From assembly GCA_024349245.1 (NCBI GenBank), contig JALDNG010000020.1, positions 6,340,001 through 6,404,000 on the forward strand: 64,000 bases of DNA, in the 5' to 3' direction. Each line of letters begins with the position of its first letter. Position 1 is the first letter of the stretch. The notes under the pieces were generated by a model. The model made no database searches and was not told where the DNA came from. It saw nothing but the letters and a program-made list of their open reading frames with translations. Of the stretch, positions 50,851 to 62,808 are shown in pieces. This DNA is from Neodontobutis hainanensis (taxonomy: Eukaryota; Chordata; Actinopteri; Gobiiformes; Odontobutidae). Both the position numbers and the translations under genes were made by a program.

Positions 50851-52300
50851 CCAAGCACATTTTGCACACACACAAATCCTAATACGCACACACAAATCTT
50901 ATTACAGACCAATCTTAAAACACACACAGTTTAGTACAGGATCACAAAGCACTTTTGCTACAATAATAGCCCCCTAATTATCAGATAACACATTTTTAAA
51001 TAAATATACCAAATTAAAATCAATTCTAAACACTGGGAAGTTTACTTGCTTTGTGTTCTGTTTCTTCCTCCCTCTGTTTCCAGTCTCTTTTCTACCATTT
51101 TTTAAAATATCTTTTAGGTAAAAAAAAATGTTGCAGCTCTAATCATTTGGCTTTTAATATTTAGTAATTTGTGAAGATGTCTGTTTTTAGTTTATGGAGA
51201 AATAGATTGTGTACTTCTCAGTTTTGTTGAGAACTAGTATATTTGATAAAGTATAGTGTTGCTGTAACTGGAAGTCCTTAATGTGTAACGTCACTGTTTA
51301 TCAACTCTCCCGGTATCACCACCCGTCAACATTATTTATAAATATTATTGTTTGTATTATACTGCCTTATATAATTATAATATTGCATGCAACAGAAAAT
51401 GAAAATCAACATTTTAAATCAGGGTGTGTGTGTGGTGTGCATTGTAGTTAATCTAAATATGTAACTACTAGGCAGCACATCTGTGTACACAATTTGCAGA
51501 TGTTCACATAATATGAAAAAGTGGTTCCACAGTTGGAAAAGCTAAATGTAATGCAGTTTTTAAACACAGCTGACATCCACTATTGCCTTTTTTAAACCTT
51601 GAGCCTTATTAGAAATTCTCCACAAAAAAAAAAAAAAAGATTTGGTACAAGATTGTTTTCATAACAGGTTATTAAAACTAATATCTTTATTGGAGCATAC
51701 ACAACAAAAGGCTCTGGTTACATTATTCTTTGACGGGAGTCCGGGAGATATGGCACTCTGCTGCTAGGCTTGTGGTTTTATAGGATTGTGCACTGAAAAC
51801 CACAAGACAGCTGGTGTTTCTAAATGTTTTTTTTCCTTTATCTCTGAACAGCTGAGAGTGGCAGGGGACTGTTTGTTCTCTTTGATGGTCACAAGATGAC
51901 AGAGCCACTTTGTGGGCTTAATGCAGCCTAATTAGTTCTTGTCCTCCTCTCTAGAATAGACCAAGCTCCATTAAGGTGAGGATAAATGACTGAACCAGGA
52001 TTCCTGATATCTCTAATGCAGTGCAGTATGACTTCTGCTGTGTATTTAATGTAAGCTTTTCTATTATGCTTTCTACTGCTCTGTATGTGTATTTTATTTT
52101 TAAACATGAAGCAACATGTAACCAGTAGATGGCATTACTCAATCACTCCTGGCTGATATTCACCATAGGAACCAGCAACTATTACAAACAACCTCGGTTT
52201 AATCAAAATTAATTTCAAATTCTTTACTCTGCACCAGTGAAGTTACACAGTACAGTCAACACATAAAGAGAAATGTAATACAAAATGAACAGACGAAAGA
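50851..52300. other. Intergenic, no gene seen
   Basis: AT-rich sequence with no gene or clear repeat, apart from an A run at about 51625-51639. Confidence 0.65.
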
Positions 52301-52377
52301 AAATGTCAAAAACATACATGTATATCACTGTATATATATATTTATATATATATATTTAAAAATAAAATTAAAATAAT

Positions 52378-52380
<3 letters not shown>

Positions 52381-52442
<62 letters not shown>
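52381..52442. repeat. (TA)n microsatellite
   Basis: An uninterrupted run of about 30 TA units, with more imperfect TA-rich sequence from about 52331. It is probably length-variable and self-pairing. Confidence 0.97.
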
Positions 52443-52445
<3 letters not shown>

Positions 52446-55400
52446 AAATATGTATTTTAAATCATCTAAATATAAATGAATATACTTAGTGCAGTACAAA
52501 AATAAGTTCATTTAACACAGTTTATGTTATGCATTTAATAAAATACATTCTAAAGCGTAAGTCAAAAGTCCTATATGTTGTTTCCTGTATAACATAAAAA
52601 ACACACAAACCAAAATCGTATTTCACTGTTTAGTACCCACCTTTGCTTTTTGCTATAATGCATTAAGCTAAGACAAAAGAATAATGTGAGTGAGTTTTGG
52701 CACAGTGGCAGTGCCAGCCCCTCAGCATTTGGCAGTGCTATCTGGCCCAGCCCTCCCCTTGTTCATCAGAAAGAACTTGCCGACGCCACTATGTCGCATT
52801 CTAGGGATAGCTGCACATAGGGACGCTGTGATGTACCACCTGGCCCTTGGCATCGATGTTGAGGAACTCTCCCTGACCTCTGCATTAAAACTCATTTGCC
52901 ATTGAAAACCGTGCCGGCAGAGTCTCCGAGGACCACTTGGTGCATTCTCTCAGTGATGAGGATAGACCAGAGGAAGATTGCCGACACCTATTGGTGAGGC
53001 CTCTCCTGTCAGTGTGCTTAAGAAACCGATGGACCACGAGAACTGCACAAGTGCACATCAAAGACTCTCCCTTTGGGCTGCAGCCAACAGACAACTTTAT
53101 GCATTTGCTGCACCCAAGTTTTTATTTTAACCTTTTTACCATAATGTTTGATAGATGTATTAGCAGAAAGATTTTTAAAGTAAATTGTAAAAACAGATTT
53201 GAATAAAATATGTGGTGTTTGCAATGTCCACGACAGAAAGAAGAGCATTTAAACAGATCACCTTAAATCCACTGTTCTAGGATTAATAAAATTGAGTAAA
53301 ATATTGAAATGTTAGCTCTTGCACCTGTTAAAATAAATTAGTAATTTCTTATTTTTTGTTTTAAATGGTAATTTTACAGTGCAGTGCATTTATGAATTCT
53401 AACTTACAGAAAGCATATGTTAAGAGTACTGTTCTCAATACAATTCACTTAAAACACTCTCCGCATTAGTTTGTAAATGGATAATATTATATTAACCATT
53501 TTATTTGGTACATGGACTTAAACTCCTTTTATTGGTGAGTAAGGTTAAAGTGCCAAACAGGTGTCTGCTTTGTTTTTGAATGTCAGTCACCTACTGGAGA
53601 CCCCAACTAGTCCCAGACACAGCATTTACACCATCACTGACATGTGTGATTCGACCTCACATGTAGTCTACACCGTGTTTGTCTGAGCAGTCCTCAACAA
53701 AATGATAATATTTGTCCAAAGATCTCCGAGTAGATGCTAAAAGGCCCCTGACACTTGGTGGAATGACACTGTCTCCACCTGTTGCAGGTCAAGGGCTAAT
53801 GCTTTAAGGTCAAAGGTTGTTTCCACAAAGCTGATTTGGAGCTCTTGCTTTCTCTGGCCATAAAAGTTCCCACCCAAGGTGATGAATGTCTGCCTCAACA
53901 GTTAAGACCCACCGATGAAAAAAATTAGACTGACAAGTAAATTAAATTATTTACAGTCAAAATAATAAATAAAAACTTTATTTTTCAAGATGCTTACATC
54001 TGCAAAGGATGTGCTATTATGCTGTTTTGTTGCCACCACACAGTGTCATATAATCTCTTGATCTTGTGAATGATAGTTGTGAAGAAGACTATGTGAACTG
54101 GCAGAAGAACAGATAGACTACATTAGCACAAAAACAACTGTTGTGCGGTTTTTTGGGGCTCCCAGAGAACAGAGCTATGTCGAACAGAGTGGTGTAATGA
54201 GCAGATAACTAGGCCATCATGTAACACATCCCTAAATACCTTGAACTTGTAAGGCTCTTTTTAAATGCTACCAGGGGTGTATGCCACTTTTAGCCACGTT
54301 TAACTCTGGGATTGTGGACCTCAGAGGATTCAGTGTTACAGAGGACTGGGGCTAATTAGCCTGAAAAACAATAGCTCCCTGATCACCATTCCATTGTGCT
54401 CCTCTCGCATTGTGCGGAGTATCTGATTACAAACTTGTGATAAACAAGGAGCTAAATTAGATGTGCAGTTGTTGCCATTGTCCCCGATTTCTGATACCCA
54501 AACCCCCCTGTGTGTCCTTTGTAGTCGGTATGTACAAGGCAAAGCGGACAAGCCTGAAAGAGTCACTAGTCCCTGATGGAGTATAAATATATGGTAACTG
54601 ACAGAGAGGGAGAGCAGATACAGTTGCTCTGCTCTCTGCGGTCACCTTTCTCTGGCAAGACCCAAGGTAATTAAGACCATAGATGCAGTCCAAGTAGTGG
54701 ACTGCTTAAGACAGAATATTAATGTGGCTCTGATGGATGGAGTCAAAAGTGATTTCTTGCAGCCAAGCGTGGGTTGAGAGCCATCTGGTCTTGGGTCGGA
54801 GAGTTGGATTGTGGGCAGATGCTTACAGGCCCTCTTAGCCCCTGCTGATGGAGCACAATTGATTAATGCCCTCCAATTAGGCAAACATTAAAAGACACGT
54901 TTTCCAAAGCACAATTCAGTGTCGTATAATGCATGTGGGACATTTTGTGTATTCCCAAGGCAATAGAAGACAAGGGCAGCTCAGTTTGCATGGAATCCAC
55001 ACTTGGCAAATGTCCACCACATTAACTCTCGGCAATGTGGAGAGTCTATTCTTAATGGTTCGGCTCAGCCACCAGGCATCAACATTAACAACACATATTA
55101 AAGTATGATGTTTTTATAGCTATTGAAAATATTTGTTTTAACGCATGTAAAACAATCAACACCAGACGTATGTTAAATGTTATTCACAACTTTTATTCCT
55201 ATCAAAGATTTGGATTTCCTGAATCATCTAGGAATACAAACCTGAAAAAATACACATAATGACGACTCATAAAACGGAGGGAATAAAAAAAACATTAGCA
55301 TAACATGTCCTTTCGTCGATTTGCTTTCAATGTGGAAATATTTTAAGACCAGGTTTGGGCTTGAGCTGCCCTTACTGAAACAATTAAAAAAATAATATTA

Positions 55401-55712
55401 GTCACTCTTCAAAAGTATTCTCCTTTTGGATTTGTTATGACATTTGTTGAATATTGTTATACTGGCACAGTAGTCACAGTTTGCTTACTTATTTATACAC
55501 AGCTCAACAAAACTCTTGACTTAATCTTTGCAGACCAACAATAACTTTTTGTCTGTTTTTTACATATCTGAAATGAACTGACTTGACAAGTACCCACGTC
55601 TTTGCTACTAACTCACTCCCAGCCTGCAGCATGCATTAGTGTTTTTCCGTACGTGATCTACACTCTCCCAGAGGAACTGGAAGGAGCCAGGGAATGTGTC
55701 CTTGTTACTCAC
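52443..55712. other. Gene-poor stretch with GC-richer islands
   Basis: The islands at about 52690-53100 and 54300-54880 have balanced base composition and little repeat content, unlike their flanks. No exon was recognised in them. Either could be regulatory or part of a non-coding transcript. Confidence 0.5.
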
Positions 55713-55796
55713 CAGGCAAAGTCTGTTATGGTCTTGTAACAGTGAGCCTTGAGTTGACCCATCTCGCAGCATGTCTGTTAGAAATCTTTTAGCTTT
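55713..55796 (-). other. Putative minus-strand exon (84 bp)
   Basis: Read on the minus strand this block follows a strong acceptor (ttttcttctcttgcttgact then acag) and is followed by a consensus donor (CCTG/gtgagt). It is open for 28 codons (KAKRFLTDMLRDGSTQGS and ten more) and the frame stays open beyond the donor. Its protein is not recognised. It may be coding or part of a long non-coding RNA. Confidence 0.4.
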
Positions 55797-56073
55797 CTGT
55801 AGTCAAGCAAGAGAAGAAAACATCAATACTGTTTAAATGTGTTACATTTGATATGCTCACATTTAAGGTCTCTGAACAGTTCCCATTCCACCCTTTTATG
55901 ATACTTTTTTTTTCACCTCACAGTGACTTGCTAAGGCATCTTTACAAAATGACATTTTATTGAGTAATGTAATTACATAATATCATCATTATGACTACTG
56001 CTAATGAAATGTATAAATCTAAACTCTAGTTAATGGAAAAATATGCTAATATTCACAAAATGTATATAATTAC

Positions 56074-56344
56074 CATGTCATTGATCAGTCTGTCTCCTTT
56101 CTGAGCTCTATATGTGTCTTTAAGACGAGACAGGGTCAAGGCCGGGGACAACTGCGAGGCGCTTGTTAAGTGTTGGAGGCTCGTGCCACTGGGACCCCTG
56201 AGCCATTCCTGGCATCCCGTATAAGTATCCCCCCTGCATCACGCCTGGGGGGTCCTGTCCCATGTCGTCCCACTCATCCATTGCCACCAGCTTATTATGT
56301 CTAGGCCTCCACACACACTCCAAGCACAAGAGGCTTTTGATTGT
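56074..56344 (-). other. Putative minus-strand exon (271 bp), GC-rich
   Basis: On the minus strand an acceptor (tattttcggtttctag) precedes it and a modest donor (gacatg/gtaatt) follows it. One frame reads LVAMDEWDDMGQDPPGVM, then YLYGMPGMAQGSQWHEPP and LNKRLAVVPGLDPVSS, and stops at 56120. A second frame is open from an in-frame TGA to the donor (SRLKDTYRAQKGDRLINDM) and would join the 84-bp block in phase. Neither is recognised, and no single frame crosses the whole block. Confidence 0.35.
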
Positions 56345-59300
56345 CTAGAAACCGAAAATAAACAATGAACACAACAAAAAGTGAAGTTGGACAAAGAGAG
56401 TGCATGGGACAGATGAACTTTCCATTAGTTTGGAGCTGTGGCCACAAAACCAATGTGGATATGAACTATGAACATTATCATGATTTGACACTTTGTTCAG
56501 GCTTACACCAAAAAAACAAATGTTTAGTAATGTTGCAATACTAAAATCATCTTATTCAATTTTGTTTAATCTTTCATGTTAACTCATGTTTTACAACATC
56601 AAATTATTGAAGGGTTTTTTAGTTTTGTTCAAGGAAAGATGTATTTGTTTTTCTCAACCTGGAAAACCTGTTTGTGCAGGTAAGAAGACTATTTAAAAAT
56701 AGCTCACACAAGATATTTCTCAGAATTTGCACTCATTATAATATATGGGCATAAACATAATACTTTCCTGTAATAGTAGCTGGGAGAAATCTGTACACAC
56801 CGCTGAAGTTGTCACTGGCTCACATTTTGTTCCTTCAAAAGGATTCAAAGCCACATGGTTAAATAGTTTAAATGTCCTCTTAAGGAATGACATTTATTAT
56901 TGTTTGTTGACTGTGACCTTGGAAATCAAGATATAGCAAACAAGGTGGTTTGATAAATGTTTCATTGCATTTAGGTTTAATAGTTTAGATTGTGAACATG
57001 CAGAGTTGCATTTCGGTCTAGGGTCAAAGTGTTTTCAAATATACTATGGGGTCAAAGGTGCTCAGGATTAAAGGTTTAGTTACAATCTTTTATGGAAGAT
57101 GAAACGTTCTTTATGCATGAGCTGCCATACAATACAATTTGGCTTTTTAATCTCCTGTTGATGGACAGCTTGACATCCAATATTCCATTATAAAGGCTTT
57201 GTCAAGCACAACTCAGTTCTATTGGGCCTCAGAGGATAACACACTCCTGCCAATCTTGCATTAGTAATGGTATGATTCTAGCCATTGTAAATGAAGTAAT
57301 GGTAAAAGGCATTTTAATACATGTTCATCAAACTTTGCTCTGCAAACTATGTTATTACCAGTGAGATCTGCACAGTCTGTCTACTTGACAGAGAGTCATC
57401 GGGCAAGATTTATGGTCTGTGTATCAAGTCTATAAACTCAATGTGTGCCCCAGAGAATTTTAGTTTTCAAAACACTCAACATCTGTCAGACACTATATGA
57501 AACCCAATAAAAGCAATGAGTTATTGTCAAGATTAATTATTATGTAGGCATAGGTCAAACTAGCGCCTCAGTTGAATGCACTATATTGTGGAATCTTTAA
57601 TGAAGGGTTTATCATGCCCTGTGTTTGTTTCTGAAGGAGCACACCTGGTACAGTCCCATCCTGCTCAATTCACTGGTCTGCCATTATTTAACACCTGCTG
57701 TTGCTCTTGTTATGGAGTGACTCAAGAGCATTACATCAATATAGTGCACAAGGAATTAATGAGAAAAGGAAAGGGTAGTATCCTGGCTGTTGGCACATTA
57801 ACATCTGGCCAGAGATTGTCAGAATAACAAAAGCATGACAGCACTCCAAACTAAACGCCTGATGATGGTTATCAGAGATAATTTGTTTAATAACAGATAT
57901 GAAGAAGTGCTTTTTTATAATAGTGTTTACAATCTGTATTTAAATTAGAACAAGATGATTGACCTTTAAAGCAATGGTGATTTGGATCATATAACACTGC
58001 TCTTAAGTTGTCATTACTTACTCAGCACTAAAAGCCACAACCACACCAGTCCTAAGTTTGTTTTTATTTACTGACATATACTGAAGCATGCATCTTTAAA
58101 TTCTTTCTATATTACACTAGCACTAATAACATGCTTTTCAACTCTTTAACCAGGGAAGGGCAGCAGCAAGTGTCAGACAACAAGGAAGTCACATGATTTA
58201 ACTTGCATGCAAGTCCTTAAGCAGCACGTACAAAGGTCAGCCTGGAGGTGCAAGGTCTTACACTGGTTGCTGCTGGTATTGTAAAGGTTTATGGAAAAAG
58301 TAGAATAAGAATGTTATTTTTATACATTTTCACACATAAGTGGCCTTATCTTTAGTGCTGTTTGAAAATAATAAACAAATGCATTCTCAAGAAGTCCTGA
58401 TGTGCTTTTTTTCTATATGACAAGGCACCTTACTTTACATTACAACATTTTACTCCAGAAAAACCAATCAACCAAAAAATACAAAAATAAATAAATGCAG
58501 TACTTTAAAAGCAATAAATATCATTTAAATTGATTAAGTAAGTGGTTAATGTTTTTTGTCTTTGGACCTATTTAAGAAACATTTTACTGTTTTAGGGACT
58601 CTTTCACTTGGCATTTAAGCAGAACTTGCACTGACACTGTGCAGGTTCTTGTGAAGTTTCCCAAGAGACGCTGCAACTTGCCCATCCATCTGAAACAATA
58701 CATCCTCCACATCATTTTCTGTGGAGCGTCTGATGGGTAACTGGAGTTGCCTCGAGAAGAGCCCTATGCAGCGTTATCAGGGGTGGGAAGGGGGTGTGAA
58801 CAGCGGCAGAGATGCCTCCGAGGTCAAGCCTTTAATAATGATTACAAACTGGAGCTGGCTGCTGGAGCGACAGGCTGCAGCTGTGAGCCGGCCCGCCTTT
58901 GAAGTGCACCCCGCCTGTTACAGGGTCCCAGGCCCCCTTGCATGAGGAGACGCTGGAACTATGTGCCTGCCTGTGGGAAAGAATGTCCTGCGACGCCAGG
59001 GTGACGGAGCGCAGAATGGCAGCAGTGTGGACGGCTCGCCTGGGCCTGGCGGTGGGCTGTTGACCCGGTGCTGAGGATGGCACAGCAGGACAAGAGGAAA
59101 CAATCATGTTTTATGTCTAATGTGGCCACAGGCTTCACTCTGTAGCACACACTATCCAGAGCTATGAGTCTAGTGTGGCTGAGGCACCACGTTTTTTATA
59201 AAATAATATAAAACAGATAAGATAAAAACTCATTTACTTTTTTATGTACTTTTTTTTTTATTCTAATTTGTGATAAGAGTCAGTTATTTTTCTTAAATGT

Positions 59301-61706
59301 ATAATTGTTACTTTATTGTAAATGTTAATAGTTATTATAATTTTGTTTTAATCTTCAGCTAGAGACAAAGGTCAGTTTAATGATCAACTCTAATGAAGCT
59401 GGACTATATCAGAGTAAACTGAAAGGTCTTTGTTACAGCATGTTTAGATTTATTGACATATCTGTTCTTCATCCAACAGTGTTTAAAAAGCATCATGTCA
59501 TATTCTTCGAAAACTTAATTTATGTCAGTGGGAAAGCAAACGGAAACCTTTTAACCTCGTTTGCAAGATGCTTGTTACATAAACATAACCTAGGAGATTT
59601 ACAGTTGATCAGCTCAATTACTACCTGCCTATTTCTGCTGCCGATGAAATACACTTGCATAGCTCCTACTAACAGCATGGCAACACATCAAGTTATTACT
59701 TATCTTGCGAAATGAACAGTGACATAAGTAAAAAATACCATGATTTGCTGCAGCAGTGATGCTAATGGCAAAGTATGTCATCAGCTAAATAATTATTCAT
59801 TGTTGAATCCAAAGTAATTTACACATGATTTATTTTCATGTAACAGGCATGCTAGTTTTTGTGTGCGTTAAGTGCTAAATAAAGCCTGCTTATATACCTC
59901 AATTTTCAATCCCTATGACAGATTAAAAAAAATTAAAAAATTGTGGTGACACAACTAATTTGTTTTATGAATGTGTAACAACAGCAAGTGTATGTGCAAT
60001 ATAGCAACATGCTTTAATGAATGGAGACGTAACATCCCCAAAGACACACACTGAAAAAAGACTTAAAGACAGATCAGCGATGACATCACCCGCTCCATAA
60101 CAATGATCCATTGTATTGCATAGGCTTCTGGTCTCTGGCAATGACTGTCCATAAGTTTTATTTGGCATTTTATAGCTGTTAGATCACATCAGCTCAGTGC
60201 CATGCTCAAAGGTGGCCACTTGCTGATGGTCTGTAGGGGGTGGCGGGGGTCCGAAAGAAGGGGGAGACACTTCTGGCAAACATCGAAAGTGAGAGTGCTA
60301 GACAGAACAGTGAGAGAGACCACCGCAGCTAATAGAAGTTGGGCTTTGGGCTCAGAGCTGGCCCTTTCATCTCCTTCAGAGGATTTCTATCCTATTTCCT
60401 TTTAGCACACACATAATTGCTAAATGACAGTGAGGCAAAACGGCTTAATACTCAACAAATCCTTCCTTTTTGACAAAGAACAAACTGTAATGTGAAAGCA
60501 GTGGTCTTTTGTAGCCTCCCGAGGCATGAGAAATTTTAAAAGGGCTTCGTGGAAGCTTTAAGGTCAATGAGGGTCTCAAAGTTGCCTGGGAAACGTGTAT
60601 GACAGATTTACCACTGCCAAGAGAGATGTTATGGGTGTTAAAATTTGGGGGGGGGGCACAATTCTGTATTACAAAAATAAGAAACTTGTTTGATTGTGTC
60701 CAATTCTAATTATATTAATGTTAAAATGTAATAAACAAATTTACATTCGCTTGTATTGCACCTTTGAACAAAGAAAATCTACATTATATGGTATTTGAAT
60801 ACACAAATTTAATTGTATAATGATCATGGGTGTTGATGTCCAACTCATAAATCATTCAAAATGGAAAGCTTGCTAAACCTAAATGAACAGCCAACACCAA
60901 CTAGAAAAAAGAGAGCAATCAGGGGACATTTTGACTGTCTCTGTTGTTTTTGGCGAGAATACAACTATGCATATGTGTATAACTGACCACATGGGCCCAA
61001 TGCAGGAAAGATGTAAAGCCTAAAAATTACCAGAAAATCAGACAGAAAGTTTTTTTAATGGTCAGAAAATAAATGTTATGGGTTCAATGCCTTAATAGTT
61101 CCATTTCAAATATCCCGTCAAAGGTTTGCTCAACATTGTACTGCAAGCCAAGTTATGCTGCTATAAATTTTAAATGTTCATCTGTGATGTATTGAAGCCT
61201 ATTTCTTTTAAATAACTGAAGAGTAAACATACATCAATGCAGATTAAAGAGCTAACTTATTACGGCAATGACATGCCTCCTCTTCAGACTTTTATGTACA
61301 CCAAGTCCAGAGCTTTACAGCCTGCTCCTATGTCCTCTCTTGTGACCAATAATAACCCTGGGTCTGATTAAGTGTGCCATAATGTGAACTGGATATTAAG
61401 TTGGGTAAGCTACATATGTATTGGCAGAAGTTTGGTCTGTGCCCCATTCAGCCACATTTAATAACACTGGCTTGTGTAGAGTGCAAATAGTCCAACCAAA
61501 TATTAGACTATGGCACCTCACTCCGTTGACATTAAATACTGCTTCAGTCAAGCATGTCGTAATTTTGAATGTTTCCCTGGTAACGGTGACTGTTTGCTAA
61601 CATTGCAGAAGATTTTGAAATAACCAGAGGAAAGTGACTTTATAGAGTTTCCTTACAGCCATGCAGACTTTACCAGTTTGTCAAAATACCCTGTTGTTAG
61701 TCTATA
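56345..61706. other. Gene-poor stretch
   Basis: No gene is recognised. A GC-rich island at about 58660-59110 and a smaller one near 60200-60380 stand out and may be regulatory. Several overlapping open frames at 58721-59150 merely reflect the GC content. Confidence 0.5.
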
Positions 61707-61792
61707 AACAATTATTTTGTAGTGTGCAAACATACCACTTTATACGTGTGTATATAATTAGTGGTATGTTTGCACACTACTAAATAATTGTT
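61707..61792. repeat. Inverted repeat (33-bp arms, 20-bp loop)
   Basis: The arms 61707-61739 and 61760-61792 pair over 33 bp with a single mismatch. The core is tagtgtgcaaacataccact on the left and its complement on the right. The structure ends four bases before the Tc1-type element. Near-identity of the arms implies a recent origin, by inverted duplication or as a miniature foldback element. Confidence 0.9.
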
Positions 61793-61796
61793 AATA

Positions 61797-62808
61797 TACT
61801 AAACAAAAAATTTAATGCAGCACTTTTGTTTTTGCCCCTATTTTTCAGGATCTGAACATAAACATCTAAGACTTTTTCTCTGAACACAAAAGTCCTATTT
61901 CTCTCAAATATTGTTCAAAAATCTGGCCAAATCGGCGTTAGTTAGGACTTGTTTTTTGCATATATAATCCATCCCTTTCACAGGTGTAGCATATCACGAA
62001 GATGATAAGATAGCATAATTATTGCACAGGTGTGCCTTAGGCTGGCCACAATAAAAGGCCAATCTAAATTGTGCAGTTTCACTGTATTGGAGGAGTCTGA
62101 AGACCAATCACTATCTGGTGTGACCACCATTTGCCTCACATAGTGCAACACATCTCCATCGCATAGAGTTGATCAGGTCGTTGATTGTGGCCTGTGGAAT
62201 ATTGGTCCACTCTAATGACCACCTGCAGTCAGGTCAAGACCCCGATGAGGATGACGAGCATGCAGATAAGCTTCCCTGAGACGGTTTCTGACACTTTGTG
62301 CAGAAAGTCTTTGGTTACGCAAACTGATTGTTGCAGCAGCTGTCCGGTTGGCTGGTCTCAGAGGATCTTGGAGGTGAAGATGCTGGATGTGGAGGTCCTG
62401 GGCTGGTGTGGTTACACATGGTCCGTGGTTGTGAGGCTGGTTGTATGTACTGCCAACTCTGACACGTCTTTGGAAACAGCTTATGGTAGAGAAATAAACA
62501 TGTTCCCTCATGGAACATCTGTAGCAATGTTGCTGCGTGATAAGACTGCACATTCTAGAGTGGCCTTTTATTGTGGCCAGGCTAAGGCACACATGTGCAG
62601 TAAGCATGCTCAATAATCAGCATCTTGATATCCCTCACTTGTGAGGTGGATGGATTATCTCAGCCAAAGAGAAGTGCTCACTAAAACAGATTTGGACAGA
62701 TTTGTGAACAATATTTGAGAGAAATAGGCCTTTTGTGTACATAGAAGGTTCAGCTCCTGAAAAATGGGGGCAAAAACAAAAGTGTTGCGTTTAAATTTTA
62801 GTTGAGTA
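61797..62808 (-). mobile_element. Internally deleted Tc1/mariner transposon with long terminal inverted repeats
   Basis: The ends are inverted copies: 61797-62079 against 62541-62808. Shared blocks include gcagcacttttgtttttgcc on the left and its complement near 62780, and cctatttctctcaaatattg. Both ends show a TA. The minus strand carries two transposase pieces: a DNA-binding half (62222-62613) and a C-terminal piece (62111-62212) ending CVALCEANGGHTR and a TAG stop. The DDE catalytic core is absent, so the copy could only move if a full-length relative supplied the enzyme. Family: Tc1-like, from the C-terminal motif TNIPQATINDLINSM and the length of the repeats. Confidence 0.9.
62111..62613 (-). 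pseudogene. Tc1-type transposase remnant
   Basis: The N-terminal piece contains VTTPAQDLHIQHLHLQDPLR and NRLREAYLHARHPHRGLDLT, typical of the helix-turn-helix and GRPR-linker part of Tc1-like transposases that binds the inverted repeats. After GLDLTAGGH the frame hits a stop (62212-62214), and the sequence jumps to the extreme C-terminus (EWTNIPQATINDLINSMRWR). Everything between, including the three catalytic acids, is gone by one internal deletion near 62213-62222. Confidence 0.85.

Noticed and set aside
58721..59150. Four overlapping open frames on both strands
   Set aside because: They come from the raised GC content of this island. None has a domain, a start context or splice sites that would favour it.
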